DNA of 64,000 nucleotides from Balneola sp. (GTDB taxonomy: Bacteria > Bacteroidota > Rhodothermia > Balneolales > Balneolaceae), in the NCBI GenBank assembly GCA_002696035.1, contig NZQV01000002.1, positions 1-64,000 of the forward strand. The letters run 5' to 3'. Positions 27,443 through 36,571 of this stretch are shown one piece after another. How positions within the stretch are numbered: position 1 is the stretch's first letter; the number at the start of each line of letters is the position of its first letter. Both the position numbers and the translations under genes were made by a program. The notes under the pieces were generated by a model that did not search any database, was not told the origin of the DNA, and saw only the letters and a list, made by a program, of their open reading frames with translations.

Positions 27443-29035
27443 TTGATCATCAGCAGCAACAGTTCCAACCAAGTCGCCCCTATCAAACGAATTGCTGCTA
27501 TCGACATTGGCACCAACTCTTTTCACGCCATTATTGTGGATATCTATTCGGATGGCAGCTTCCGCACGCTCGATAAGCTCAAGGAAATGGTGGAACTCGC
27601 CAAGGGCGGAATGGGAAAACGTCTTTCGGATGGTGCCTTCAAACGGGGACTTTCTGCTCTAAAACACATCAAGCGGCTGGCCGACAGTTACGAGTGTGAG
27701 GAGATTCTGGCCTATGCCACCAGTGCTATTCGTGAGGCTGAAAATGGCGGGGAGTTCATTCAGAGGAGCATTGATGAGGCCGGAATCAAAATGCTGGCTA
27801 TTCCCGGTCGGGTGGAAGCAGAACTCATCGGACTCGCGGTTCGACATGGAGTGAAATTGACTTCCGAGCCGGCTCTGATGGCCGATGTGGGGGGAGGAAG
27901 TGTAGAGTTTATAATCGGTAACGATAAGGAGTTCTTTTACCTGGCCAGCAAAAAGATCGGAGTTTCGCGAATGACGGAAGTTTTCAAGCCTTCCGATCCC
28001 ATCACCCCAGAAGATATTGAGACGCTGGAAAATCATTATGAAGAACAGCTTCGGGATGTGGCACAGGCTTTTGCTCAGCATCGCACCGATACGATCATTG
28101 GCTCGTCTGGCACTATGGAAAACATTGCGGAGATGATCGCCGCTCGCAAGAAGAAAACGAGTGATGTTACGCTAAACGAGATGGAATTTTCGGCGGAGGA
28201 GTTCAAGGAGTTTTATAATGATTTCATCAAGTTAAGCCGGAAGGAGCGGAAGAAAGTATCCGGCCTGGAAACGAAGCGTGTGGGCTTTATCAACACCGGT
28301 GTGGTATTGCTTGATTTCCTGATCCGGAAGTTTGGGATCAAGAAAGTGCGTATTTCCTCTCAGGCTTTGCGGGAAGGGATCGTGATCAGGTATCTGAAGA
28401 AAGAAATGATCGGGCTGCCCTGGACCGGTGTTTTTGCAGATCCGCGCCGACGAAGTGTGTTTGAGCTGCTCCGTAAAACCGACTGGCACGAAAATCACTC
28501 CCGTCATGTGGCCAACATGGCCCTCACCATTTTTGATGCGCTGGAGGACGAACTCGGGCTCACCCCAAACGACCGGGAGCTGCTGGAATATGCTGCTTAT
28601 CTGCATGATATCGGGTATTATATCTCTCATTCCAAGCATCACAAACACGCGCTTTATATCATTCGTCACTCTGACCTGAAGGGGTTTAAAGAGAATGAGA
28701 TCGAGATCATCGCCAATGTGGCTCGCTACCACCGGCGGTCAACTCCCAAAAAGCGACACGGGGAGTACTGGAAAATGTCGCCCGCTATACGAAAGCGGAT
28801 CAAGAAGCTGTCCGGGATTTTGCGCGTGGCTGATGGACTGGATCGCAGCCACTACCAGAATGTGAAGGACCTGGAGGTTGTTTCGGAAGAAGTTTACATC
28901 AAAATAAGCATATGGACCGAAGGCGAGCCCTACCTCGAAATTTGGGGAGCCGAGCGAAAGTCGGAGCTATTCAAAGAAATGACCGGGAAAAAACTGAAGA
29001 TAGAACAGGTGCTCAAACCAACGTATTCTTCATAA
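27443..29035 (+). CDS. Ppx/GppA-type phosphatase with C-terminal HD domain
   Basis: A 530-residue exopolyphosphatase / pppGpp phosphatase family protein. The N-terminal ASKHA domain has AAIDIGTNSFHAIIVDI, YATSAIREAENG and ADVGGGSVEF (phosphate-binding loops). The C-terminal HD domain (~330-530) has LHDIGYYISHSKHHKH with the metal-binding HD pair. It would hydrolyse polyphosphate and/or pppGpp in stress metabolism; which one cannot be told from sequence. The apparent start is TTG 27443 (MIISSNSSNQVAPIKR); no ATG occurs before the conserved domain. Confidence 0.92.
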   Translation: MIISSNSSNQVAPIKRIAAIDIGTNSFHAIIVDIYSDGSFRTLDKLKEMVELAKGGMGKRLSDGAFKRGLSALKHIKRLADSYECEEILAYATSAIREAENGGEFIQRSIDEAGIKMLAIPGRVEAELIGLAVRHGVKLTSEPALMADVGGGSVEFIIGNDKEFFYLASKKIGVSRMTEVFKPSDPITPEDIETLENHYEEQLRDVAQAFAQHRTDTIIGSSGTMENIAEMIAARKKKTSDVTLNEMEFSAEEFKEFYNDFIKLSRKERKKVSGLETKRVGFINTGVVLLDFLIRKFGIKKVRISSQALREGIVIRYLKKEMIGLPWTGVFADPRRRSVFELLRKTDWHENHSRHVANMALTIFDALEDELGLTPNDRELLEYAAYLHDIGYYISHSKHHKHALYIIRHSDLKGFKENEIEIIANVARYHRRSTPKKRHGEYWKMSPAIRKRIKKLSGILRVADGLDRSHYQNVKDLEVVSEEVYIKISIWTEGEPYLEIWGAERKSELFKEMTGKKLKIEQVLKPTYSS

Positions 29036-29143
29036 CGCAGCTCATGGAGGTGCAATTTTCAAACATTTCCAGGCTCAATAAAAAGCATTTTTCTGCGTAT
29101 CTTTGGGGTGAAATAAATTCAAAAAAGAGATTTTTACCCTCCT

Positions 29144-30046
29144 ATGGACATCGAAGAATATAATTTTAAAGACCGCCTGATCAAGGGAATGACAACCGAC
29201 GGAAATTTCAAGATCTCTGTCGTTAAAACCACTGAAGTTGTTAAAACCGCCCGCTCAAAGCACAGCCTATCACTACTGAATACGGTAATTTTGGGTAAAG
29301 CCTTAACCGCTACCATGTTACTCGCCTCTGAATTGAAGGGAGAGGAACGTATTCAATTACGAATGGATGGTAACGGCCCCATCGGATTTTTAGTAGCCGA
29401 AGCCAATCAGGTTGGAGAGATCCGCGGCTATGTTAAAAATCCTGCCGCCGAACTCGACTACACAGAGCCTGAGACCCAACTGGGTGATGGTATTGGCCTG
29501 GGGGTTCTCACATTTTCAAAAGTACTTTATAATGAAGCTGAACCACGAAGCAGCACTATTCAGATCGTAAATGGTGATGTAACAAGTGATGTAGCTCATT
29601 ATCTTGCCCAATCTGAACAAATTCCATCTGCCTTATTGGTGGATGTAGGTATTGATGAAGACGGAAATGTAACCGAAGCTGGCGGTTTACTCATACAGCG
29701 CCTGCCGGATGCGCCCGACGGACAGATTGATCTACTTCAGGAACGCCTATCCTCCTTCCCTGCCATCGATGAGTTGCTCTCGGATGGGCAGTATATCGAT
29801 GAGATCATGAAGAAGGCTGTCTCCCCATTAAAGGTGAAAGAACTAAATCGCCAGCCGGTAGATTTTTTCTGCCGCTGCACGCGCAAACGGTTCAAAAATG
29901 CACTTTCTATGCTGACTCTCGATGACCTGAAAGACATGGAAGGCGAGGGACAAGAAGTGGTATGCCATTACTGCAATCGCAGGGAAAAGATTTCGAAAGA
30001 TGAACTGGAGAAGATCATCACCGATGCTCAGGCTAAGATGAATTAA
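29144..30046 (+). CDS. hslO: Redox-regulated chaperone Hsp33
   Basis: A 300-residue cytoplasmic holdase activated by oxidation. The N-terminal Hsp33 fold (MDIEEYNFKDRLIKGMTTDG, LRMDGNGPIGFLVAEA) leads to the redox switch with the four zinc-binding cysteines FFCRCTRKRF and CHYCNRREKI (CxC and CxxC). Length is normal. ATG at 29144. A TAnnTTTG-like box TATCTTTG is at 29098-29105, but no TTTG lies 19 bases before it. It is downstream of the Ppx/GppA gene on the same strand. Confidence 0.95.
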   Translation: MDIEEYNFKDRLIKGMTTDGNFKISVVKTTEVVKTARSKHSLSLLNTVILGKALTATMLLASELKGEERIQLRMDGNGPIGFLVAEANQVGEIRGYVKNPAAELDYTEPETQLGDGIGLGVLTFSKVLYNEAEPRSSTIQIVNGDVTSDVAHYLAQSEQIPSALLVDVGIDEDGNVTEAGGLLIQRLPDAPDGQIDLLQERLSSFPAIDELLSDGQYIDEIMKKAVSPLKVKELNRQPVDFFCRCTRKRFKNALSMLTLDDLKDMEGEGQEVVCHYCNRREKISKDELEKIITDAQAKMN

Positions 30047-30271
30047 GGCCATCTTCGGGAACCTGGCTTCAGCAAATGCCCCAGACTTCAAGTTCTCGGC
30101 ATTCCACGATTATCTGCACCTCTATCTATCCCAGGAAGTTAAGGTTTGGATGATATTTTGAAACACAGCATAGAGGTTCGGGGAAGAAAATTCTCAAAAA
30201 TTTGCCTATACAATTTTAGTTCTCTTGTTTAGATATTAGATTCCCATAGCTTAAATAATCCAAAATATTTT

Positions 30272-32611
30272 ATGGCAGATTTAAAACGTGAACTGGGCTT
30301 TTGGGACGCCTTAACCATTGGCGCCGGAACAATGATCGGTGCCGGAATCTTTCTACTTGCGGGGGTAGCTCTCGAAATGTCGGGCCCAGCCGCTATTTTC
30401 GCCTATTTAATGGCTGGCGTGGTTTGTATGATCACCGCTTCAAGTGCTGCCGAGCTAGCTACAGGGATGCCAACTTCTGGCGGAGATTATTTTTTCGTTT
30501 CCCGTTCTTTAGGACCTGCAATGGGAGCCATATCAGGAGTTGGGATTTGGCTGAGCCTTACTTTTGCCATCGCTTTTTATCTTTTTGGGCTGGGTGAGTA
30601 CCTCTCTCAATTCCTTCCCATTTCTGCTTTTTGGGGCGCTGTAATAGGAGGCGTACTTTTAACGATTCTGAATGTTGTTGGAGCTAAAGAATCCGGCCGA
30701 ACTCAGGTAATAGTGGTTCTCATCCTTTTTGTTATCCTTGGTACGTTTAGCGTGATGGGAGTTTTTCATATTGATACTGCCAACTACGATCCCTTTATGC
30801 CTTTTGGGTTCGACTCCATCTCAGCAACCACAGCTTTGGTTTTTGTCTCATTTCTTGGTTTTGTAAAGATCGCGGCCGTTGCTGAAGAGATCAAAAACCC
30901 ATCCAAGAATTTACCCCGGGCCCTGATTGGATCCGTGGCACTGGTCACTGTTCTGTATGTAATTATTGTGTTGGTAATAGGCGGAATGTTTGAACAGTCA
31001 ACCATTGCTGATGTACGAGATCCGTTGACAACAGCTGCACGTACCATTCTGGGAAGTCCTGGCGCAGTAGCCGTTATTATAGCTGGATTATTGGCAACGC
31101 TTTCTTCCGCAAATGCAAGCATCATGGCTTCATCCAGGATCAATCTTGCAATGGCGAGGGATCGAATGGTTCCAAATTGGCTGGCCGACATTCACCAGAA
31201 ATTACTAACTCCCTATCGTGCCATTATTCTTACCGGGGTACTTGCATTATCATTTTTACTGCTTGAAAGCCTGGAAGATCTCGCCAAAATTGCGAGTGTG
31301 CTACAGCTCTACAGTTATGCCGCACTGAACATTGGTTGTGTAGTATTGCGTGTGTCTCACCCCGACTGGTACAAACCAACCTATCGAACTCCTGGCACAC
31401 CATGGCTACAAATTCTTGCTGCGGTTGGTTGCCTTTCCATCATAGTGTACTCCGGTACTTTTGCGCAGATCGCCGTTGTGGTACTTATTATTGGAAGCCT
31501 TTTATGGTATCTGGCATGGGGGCGTTCCCGCGTTGAAATTGAACATGCGCTGCCTGAACTCAAGCAAAACTGGAAGGAATTAGGTTTCGGAATGTTCACC
31601 GCGCCGGTTGAACTCCATGAATCTGAATTTGAAGAATGGGCTCCTGCCATCCGTGCCTTGAATGTTAAAGAAGGACGGAATATTCTTACCGCACTGGCAA
31701 ATCCTGCTCACGAAAAAGCCCTGCTTAAAATTTCACAGCTTATAGCCACCGGTAAAGACGAAGGTGGTAAAGTAACCGGGATCAATATGATGAAAGTACC
31801 CTTTCAAACCCCGATCTCTACCGTCAATAAGATGCTGGAAGAAAAACAGTCTGTTCGTAAAAGTATAGAACAGATCAGTCAAAGATCACAAGCCGAGACG
31901 CTGGATAAAAAAGGTAAGGATTCAGTCTTGGCAACCACAACTTTTGAGTCTGCAATGGCTGCATCTCATGATATTTTTAAAGGGTTGATCTCTGAAACGG
32001 AAGATCGGCAGGCAGATATGCTGGTTATGGGTTGGCAAGGCGGATTCAGTTTAGGCCGGATCTATAACACCCCCGTGCAAAAGATCATTAAGAATTTAAA
32101 AGCAGACCTTTCCGTATTGAAGGATCGTGAACTGGGTGAGATCAACTCTGTTGTAGTTCCCTGGGGAGGCGGATTGCATGCCCGATTAGGGATGGAAATT
32201 GGACTTCGTATTGCACAAACTGTGGGAGCTAAATTGCGAGTTCTCCGATTAGTTAAGCCTGGAATAAATGTTAAAGAGGAGGAAGAAGAACTTCTTCAGC
32301 GCATTAAACCTTTAGCCGGAGACTTTGACCGAATAGAAATTACAGTTAAAGAATCTACCGATGTAACCGGTGGCATTCTTGAGGAACTTGAGGAACATCA
32401 GGATGACTTACTGATCATTGGAGCTTCCCACGAATGGGGTATCCGAAATGTATTATTTGGAACCATCCCCGATATCATAGCAGATCGTGCCCCCTGCTCG
32501 GTGTTAATGGTCAGAAGATATGTTAACGATGACTGGAAAATGAAGGCCGCTGAAAGTGTTAAGAGAGTTAAAGAGCAGTTAGGTATGACCTCCTCCCCTG
32601 AAAGTAATTAG
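30272..32611 (+). CDS. APC-family amino-acid permease fused to two universal stress protein domains
   Basis: A 779-residue inner-membrane protein. The first ~420 residues form about 12 membrane helices of the amino acid-polyamine-organocation family (GFWDALTIGAGTMIGAGIFL with the unwound GAGIF helix 1; MASSRINLAMARDRMVP). A cytoplasmic tail holds two UspA-like domains (~455-615 and ~625-770; the last contains LLIIGASHEWGIRNVLFGTI and ends PCSVLMVRRY). The USP tails probably bind nucleotide and gate transport, as suggested for similar fusions. Substrate unknown. It stands alone, 225 bases after hslO. Confidence 0.92.
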   Translation: MADLKRELGFWDALTIGAGTMIGAGIFLLAGVALEMSGPAAIFAYLMAGVVCMITASSAAELATGMPTSGGDYFFVSRSLGPAMGAISGVGIWLSLTFAIAFYLFGLGEYLSQFLPISAFWGAVIGGVLLTILNVVGAKESGRTQVIVVLILFVILGTFSVMGVFHIDTANYDPFMPFGFDSISATTALVFVSFLGFVKIAAVAEEIKNPSKNLPRALIGSVALVTVLYVIIVLVIGGMFEQSTIADVRDPLTTAARTILGSPGAVAVIIAGLLATLSSANASIMASSRINLAMARDRMVPNWLADIHQKLLTPYRAIILTGVLALSFLLLESLEDLAKIASVLQLYSYAALNIGCVVLRVSHPDWYKPTYRTPGTPWLQILAAVGCLSIIVYSGTFAQIAVVVLIIGSLLWYLAWGRSRVEIEHALPELKQNWKELGFGMFTAPVELHESEFEEWAPAIRALNVKEGRNILTALANPAHEKALLKISQLIATGKDEGGKVTGINMMKVPFQTPISTVNKMLEEKQSVRKSIEQISQRSQAETLDKKGKDSVLATTTFESAMAASHDIFKGLISETEDRQADMLVMGWQGGFSLGRIYNTPVQKIIKNLKADLSVLKDRELGEINSVVVPWGGGLHARLGMEIGLRIAQTVGAKLRVLRLVKPGINVKEEEEELLQRIKPLAGDFDRIEITVKESTDVTGGILEELEEHQDDLLIIGASHEWGIRNVLFGTIPDIIADRAPCSVLMVRRYVNDDWKMKAAESVKRVKEQLGMTSSPESN

Positions 32612-32677
32612 TATCTCATTTTCACGATTTTTCTAAGACCTCCACGCTCCTGCTTAATTTGAGCAGCACCAACAAAC

Positions 32678-32696
32678 GATGTATATTGTATACATC
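32678..32696. promoter_or_regulatory. Palindromic operator before the toxin-antitoxin operon
   Basis: GATGTATATTGTATACATC is a perfect 19-bp palindrome 17 bases before the antitoxin ATG. It overlaps a probable -7 element (TATATTG, 20 bases after TTTG at 32658-32661). It is the expected site for autorepression by the ribbon-helix-helix antitoxin. Confidence 0.7.
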
Positions 32697-32712
32697 ATAT
32701 TTGGAGAGAGTT

Positions 32713-32973
32713 ATGAAACGAACACAAATTTATCTTACCGAAGAAGAGAAAAAAGCCATAGAAAAGCTTTCCGATGAACGGGGTACGACCCAAAGCAACA
32801 TTATCCGCGAAGCCATCGATGAATATTTGACTAAGGAAAAAGCGAAACCCAAGAAAAAATCCATCATGGATTTTGCCGGCATATGGAAGGAAAAAAAGGA
32901 TATTCCTGATGTGCGTGAAATGAGAGAAGGTTGGGGAAAACGTATGAAAAGATTAGGATTAGATGATAGTTGA
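32713..32973 (+). CDS. Ribbon-helix-helix antitoxin (VapB-like)
   Basis: An 86-residue protein. MKRTQIYLTEEEKKAIEKLS then SNIIREAIDEYL is a CopG/RHH DNA-binding fold. The basic tail (KAKPKKKSIMDFAGIW ... REMREGWGKR) would wrap the toxin. The start at 32713 is supported by GGAGAGAG just upstream and by the RHH strand beginning there. It overlaps the toxin gene by 11 bases and follows a palindromic operator. Confidence 0.9.
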   Translation: MKRTQIYLTEEEKKAIEKLSDERGTTQSNIIREAIDEYLTKEKAKPKKKSIMDFAGIWKEKKDIPDVREMREGWGKRMKRLGLDDS

Positions 32974-33328
32974 TACGAATATCATTATTGACTTTTTGAA
33001 AGGCCGTGACGAGGCAAATAGCTTCATAAAAGCTCATAAACCTATCACTACTTCTGTAGTTGTAGTTTCTGAATTATTTGCAGGAGTTAAAAGTAAAAAT
33101 GAAATGAGAGAGTTAAGAGAGTTTCTGACTTTTGTTGAATTGGTTGATGTAACAGAAGTAATCGCAAAAAATGCCGGTTTACTAAGACGAAAATATTTAA
33201 AGAGTCATGGAATAGAAATTCCGGATGCACTTATAGCCGCAACTGCCAACTATCTAAAAGTCCCGGTAGCCTCTCTTGACAAAAAGCATTTCTCCGTCTT
33301 GACTGATGATCTTGTTATTCCGTACTGA
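32963..33328 (+). CDS. PIN-domain toxin (VapC-like ribonuclease)
   Basis: A 121-residue PIN nuclease. MIVDTNIIIDFLKG holds the first catalytic Asp (residue 4), VVVSELFAG the acidic Glu, and IEIPDALIAATA a further Asp. The four-acid Mg-binding site typical of VapC appears complete. It would cleave RNA (often tRNA) when freed from antitoxin. ATG at 32963 overlaps the antitoxin by 11 bases, a translationally coupled pair. This module looks intact, unlike the remnant at 40.2-40.6 kb. Confidence 0.92.
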   Translation: MIVDTNIIIDFLKGRDEANSFIKAHKPITTSVVVVSELFAGVKSKNEMRELREFLTFVELVDVTEVIAKNAGLLRRKYLKSHGIEIPDALIAATANYLKVPVASLDKKHFSVLTDDLVIPY

Positions 33329-33451
33329 TCTATAGGGAATTCGCCAACCATTTCTATACATAGAATTAGATTCAGGCCTGCGGGGGAATCACCTGTATTA
33401 GACTATGAGCTTATTTTTCAAAGATGCTTTTCTTAATCACAATACCTTGTC

Positions 33452-33471
33452 ATCCCCGTGAAGACGGGGAT
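33452..33471. repeat. CCCGT-GAAG-ACGGG hairpin
   Basis: ATCCCCGT and ACGGGGAT form a perfect 8-bp stem with loop GAAG, followed by CTTATTG. A related CTTCCCGT-GAAT-ACGGGAAG is at 38378-38397. It lies between convergent vapC and the HesB gene and may serve as terminator. Confidence 0.7.
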
Positions 33472-33488
33472 CTTATTGTATCAAGTGA

Positions 33489-33944
33489 TCAAATAGCAAA
33501 GGAAGTCCCGCATCCACAATTCTCAACAGCATTGGGGTTGTCGAAAGTGAAACCCCGGGCATCCAGTCCATCGGGATAGTCGATCTGCATTCCCTCAAGG
33601 TACATAAGATGCTTTGGCGCTACAATGATCTCAACGCCGTGGCTTTCATATACGCTGTCTTCGTCGGTACGATGGTCGAGCCCAAGTTTGTAGCTGAGGC
33701 CAGAGCATCCACCGCCATCTACAGCCACGCGCAGATATAAGTTATCATCCAGTCCTTCGTCACTCTTGATCTTTTCTACCTGCCTTGCTGCCCGTTGGGT
33801 AAGAATAACAGGCTCGCCGGTCAGCTCAGTTTTTTGATAGTCACTTTCAGTGATCGGTTGTGGATCCGCAGATCCTTCTTCCTCATCAACATCATCGATC
33901 AGTGAGGAAATAACATCATCTAAATTTTCTTCTTGAACACTCAT
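33489..33944 (-). CDS. HesB/IscA/ErpA-family iron-sulfur cluster carrier
   Basis: A 151-residue A-type Fe-S carrier. The three cluster-binding cysteines are in GGGCSGLSYKLGL and in the C-terminal NCGCGTSFAI. The ~45 N-terminal residues are acidic (DDVDEEEGSADPQP) and absent from the usual ~105-120-residue proteins. They may be an added tail or a start chosen too far upstream, but no later methionine precedes the domain. It delivers clusters to apo-enzymes; LipA, encoded 3 kb away, is a plausible client. It is separated from the AlbA_2 gene by 36 bases on the same strand. Confidence 0.9.
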   Translation of the reverse strand: MSVQEENLDDVISSLIDDVDEEEGSADPQPITESDYQKTELTGEPVILTQRAARQVEKIKSDEGLDDNLYLRVAVDGGGCSGLSYKLGLDHRTDEDSVYESHGVEIIVAPKHLMYLEGMQIDYPDGLDARGFTFDNPNAVENCGCGTSFAI

Positions 33945-33980
33945 GGTCTATCGCACTCTTTTATTTAGAACGAGTCAAAA

Positions 33981-34679
33981 TTACGAAGTTTTTTTGGAAA
34001 ATGTGTAATGCGTCACGCCTTCTTTCTCAAACAGATCAAGTACGCCTGCACTTACCAAATTCACCAGAATTTTAGCTGCCCGATAGGTGGTGACGCCTAT
34101 CAGCAGCGAGAATCTTTCAACCGTGATGTCGCCGTATTCATTCAAAAAACGAAAAAGTTGTTGTTCATTTTCTCCATACTCAAAGGTCACCCCTTCATCT
34201 GAGTAATTTTGCTTAAGCACTTCAATGTATTCATCACTTGCCACCACGCTTTCGTCATCAACCCGCACATACACCTGGCGGTATTTCTTCCCTTTTACAT
34301 AGATGGGTTTCTCTTTTGCTTCGGGTACTTTCACCATAAGCACATCCCGTTCGCCGGTATTCACCAATTCCATGGTCACTTTTATCTCCGGGATGCACTC
34401 TTCTCTTGCAGCCTGATTCAGCCAAAATTCTTCTTCTTGATAACTTTCAACTCCAATGATCTCACCGTTGTCTTCCACCCCGATCAGCAGAGTACCCCCT
34501 TTTGTATTGGCAAAAGCTGCCATTTCGCGGGCAATTTTTTCGGGAGAAGCTACACTGTGTTTAAATTCAAGAAAACGGCTCTCTCCGGTTTGGATCAGGT
34601 TTTTCAGATCTGTTCGGGTAAGTTCAGATACTTTTACGGTATCTGAATACTGCATATAGAATTCAAACTCATCTTCCAT
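33981..34679 (-). CDS. AlbA_2 (Schlafen-like) domain regulator with C-terminal winged helix
   Basis: A 232-residue protein from ATG 34677-34679 (MEDEFEFYMQYSDTVKVSE). The AlbA_2 domain covers ~25-140 (GESRFLEFKHSVASPEKIAR; FANTKGGTLLIGVEDNGEII). The last ~65 residues read like a winged helix (LFRFLNEYGDITVERFSLLI). Such proteins bind nucleic acid or nucleotides and are annotated as transcriptional regulators or ATP-binding proteins; the target is unknown. The frame runs to 34760, but that added stretch looks like intergenic repeat (GTAACACGAAACAC), so the shorter start is preferred. It lies just after gpsA on the same strand. Confidence 0.85.
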   Translation of the reverse strand: MEDEFEFYMQYSDTVKVSELTRTDLKNLIQTGESRFLEFKHSVASPEKIAREMAAFANTKGGTLLIGVEDNGEIIGVESYQEEEFWLNQAAREECIPEIKVTMELVNTGERDVLMVKVPEAKEKPIYVKGKKYRQVYVRVDDESVVASDEYIEVLKQNYSDEGVTFEYGENEQQLFRFLNEYGDITVERFSLLIGVTTYRAAKILVNLVSAGVLDLFEKEGVTHYTFSKKTS

Positions 34680-34760
34680 TGCTGATAGGATTTCAAGTTG
34701 CGCGTTACGGATTACGGGTTCAAACAGTATGCAACCTGTAACAGGTAACACGAAACACAA

Positions 34761-35777
34761 TTACATGACAATTTCGTTCTTGGGGTCGCGCGTCATCAGT
34801 TCGTATAACGCATCTCCCGGGTCCACATTGTCGAACAAAACTTGATGAACCGCTTTGGTGATGGGCATTTCTACATTATTTTTTGTGGCCCAGTCAAATA
34901 CCGACTTCGTTGTTTTTACGCCTTCGGCCACCATATTCATACTTTCAATGATTTCATTCAGCTTCTCCCCTTTACCAATGCGAAATCCGACCGAACGGTT
35001 CCGGCTATGTGAACTTGTGCAGGTCACGATCAGATCGCCCATCCCAGTGAGTCCGGAAAAGGTATCAGAATGAGCACCCATTAAAGTCCCCATGCGTTTC
35101 ATTTCGTGAAGTCCACGGGTGATGAGTGCAGCTTTAGCGTTATCACCGAGCTCAGCTCCATCCACAATACCGGCTGCAATGGCCATAATGTTTTTGACCG
35201 AACCTCCAATCTCAACTCCTATTACATCATTATTCAGATATACACGAAACATGGGGGTGAGAAAGGTATCCTGAATGATCTTTGCTGTGCGTGTTGAGTA
35301 CGCAGATGAGACCACGGTCGTAGGCTTCAGGGCACCCACTTCTTCAGCGTGACTTGGGCCATACAGCACCCCTATATTGTCCTCCAGGGTAGTGCCCTGC
35401 ATTACATCAATAAGCACCTGAGACATGGTTTTAAAAGAATCATTCTCAATTCCCTTGGCTACCGTCACCAGGATCTCGTGTCCGTCGAGGCAGGGTTTTA
35501 AGTTACCGGCTACATCCCGAAGTGTATGTGAAGGAGTAGCGAAAACCACCATATCCTGAGATTTCATGCACTGCTCAAGATCATTATATGCTATGATAGA
35601 TTCCGGCAGGTCAATATCATTTAAGTACGAAGGATTGCGGTGCTTTGAGTTGATGTGTTCTGCAATATTCTCTTCCCGTGCCCAGAGCTGTACGTTATTG
35701 CCGGCCTGATCAAGTACCATTGCCAGGGCAGTTCCAAAACTTCCGGCTCCGATTACAGTTACATTTCTATTGCTCAT
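34761..35777 (-). CDS. gpsA: Glycerol-3-phosphate dehydrogenase [NAD(P)+]
   Basis: A 338-residue cytosolic enzyme reducing dihydroxyacetone phosphate to sn-glycerol-3-phosphate for phospholipids. The Rossmann start is VIGAGSFGTALAMVL. YGPSHAEEV and EIGGSVKNIMAIAAGIVDG carry the catalytic Lys region, and DLIVTCTSSHSRNR the substrate site. Length is normal. It overlaps plsY by 4 bases, so enzyme and acyltransferase of the same pathway are coupled. Confidence 0.97.
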   Translation of the reverse strand: MSNRNVTVIGAGSFGTALAMVLDQAGNNVQLWAREENIAEHINSKHRNPSYLNDIDLPESIIAYNDLEQCMKSQDMVVFATPSHTLRDVAGNLKPCLDGHEILVTVAKGIENDSFKTMSQVLIDVMQGTTLEDNIGVLYGPSHAEEVGALKPTTVVSSAYSTRTAKIIQDTFLTPMFRVYLNNDVIGVEIGGSVKNIMAIAAGIVDGAELGDNAKAALITRGLHEMKRMGTLMGAHSDTFSGLTGMGDLIVTCTSSHSRNRSVGFRIGKGEKLNEIIESMNMVAEGVKTTKSVFDWATKNNVEMPITKAVHQVLFDNVDPGDALYELMTRDPKNEIVM

Positions 35778-36478
35778 ACTTCAGCCTCGGTCATTTTTTC
35801 AGGGGATTCCTCGCACTTGTCTTTGTTCTTGGAAAAACTAATGCGGCTCTCCGTCCCATTGATCAATCTCTGGATATTAGACTTATGCTTGTAGATGATC
35901 CCACTTGCAATCAGGATGGCAAAAATGATGATGCTTCCATCCACATAATATCCGAATCCATAACGCATCACCAATAAACTAATTGGGTAAATAAAGCTGG
36001 CGGTAATTGAAGCGAGAGATACATATCTGGTAGCATAAACGATCAGGATGAAAACAACAGATGAGATACCAATAGAGATCGGTTCGATTCCATATAACAT
36101 TCCGCATGCAGTTGCGGCTCCCTTACCACCTTTGAACTTGGCAAAAATCGGAAACATGTGCCCAACCACAGCAAATAACCCACAGGTTATCTTCAGAAAA
36201 GCATCAGCTTCCCAGCCCGGCGGTGCTATGGGACCGGCTCCTATTTCAAAAGCATACATGGCAACCCAGTAAGAAGCCGCGAATCCCTTCATGAAATCGA
36301 TCACTAAGACACTCACTCCGGCTTTCCAGCCTAAGTTCCGAAAGGCATTGGTAGTTCCGAGGTTCCCGCTCCCAAAATTCCGGATATCCATTTTATAGAA
36401 TATTTGCCCCACCCAGAGCGAGGCCGGTATAGACCCCAACACGAAACTAATAGCCAATACTGTGAATAATGCAATCAT
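35774..36478 (-). CDS. plsY: Acyl-phosphate:glycerol-3-phosphate acyltransferase PlsY
   Basis: A 234-residue inner-membrane enzyme that transfers acyl groups from acyl-phosphate to glycerol-3-phosphate, the first step of phosphatidate synthesis. Three conserved loops are visible: GSIPASLWVGQ, FGSGNLGTTNAFRNLG and KFKGGKGAATACG. Five to six membrane helices. It is slightly longer than usual owing to a charged tail (SFSKNKDKCEESPEKMTEAE). It is first gene of the plsY-gpsA pair. Confidence 0.96.
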   Translation of the reverse strand: MIALFTVLAISFVLGSIPASLWVGQIFYKMDIRNFGSGNLGTTNAFRNLGWKAGVSVLVIDFMKGFAASYWVAMYAFEIGAGPIAPPGWEADAFLKITCGLFAVVGHMFPIFAKFKGGKGAATACGMLYGIEPISIGISSVVFILIVYATRYVSLASITASFIYPISLLVMRYGFGYYVDGSIIIFAILIASGIIYKHKSNIQRLINGTESRISFSKNKDKCEESPEKMTEAEV

Positions 36479-36571
36479 GTGCCTTCTGTTTTTCGGAAGT
36501 TAAGAGATTGGGGCATTAGTTAGTAGTTAATGGTTTTTGGGAATTCTGCCAATAACCTTTAACCAAATACA

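Noticed and set aside
30047-30271. Possible RNA gene between hslO and the permease
   Set aside because: No tRNA cloverleaf, no clear terminator and no conserved structure were found in these 225 bases.
33981-34760. Longer N-terminus for the AlbA_2 protein (27 more codons)
   Set aside because: The extra part translates repeat-like intergenic sequence (GTAACACGAAACAC) and has no family likeness; the ATG at 34679 is preferred.
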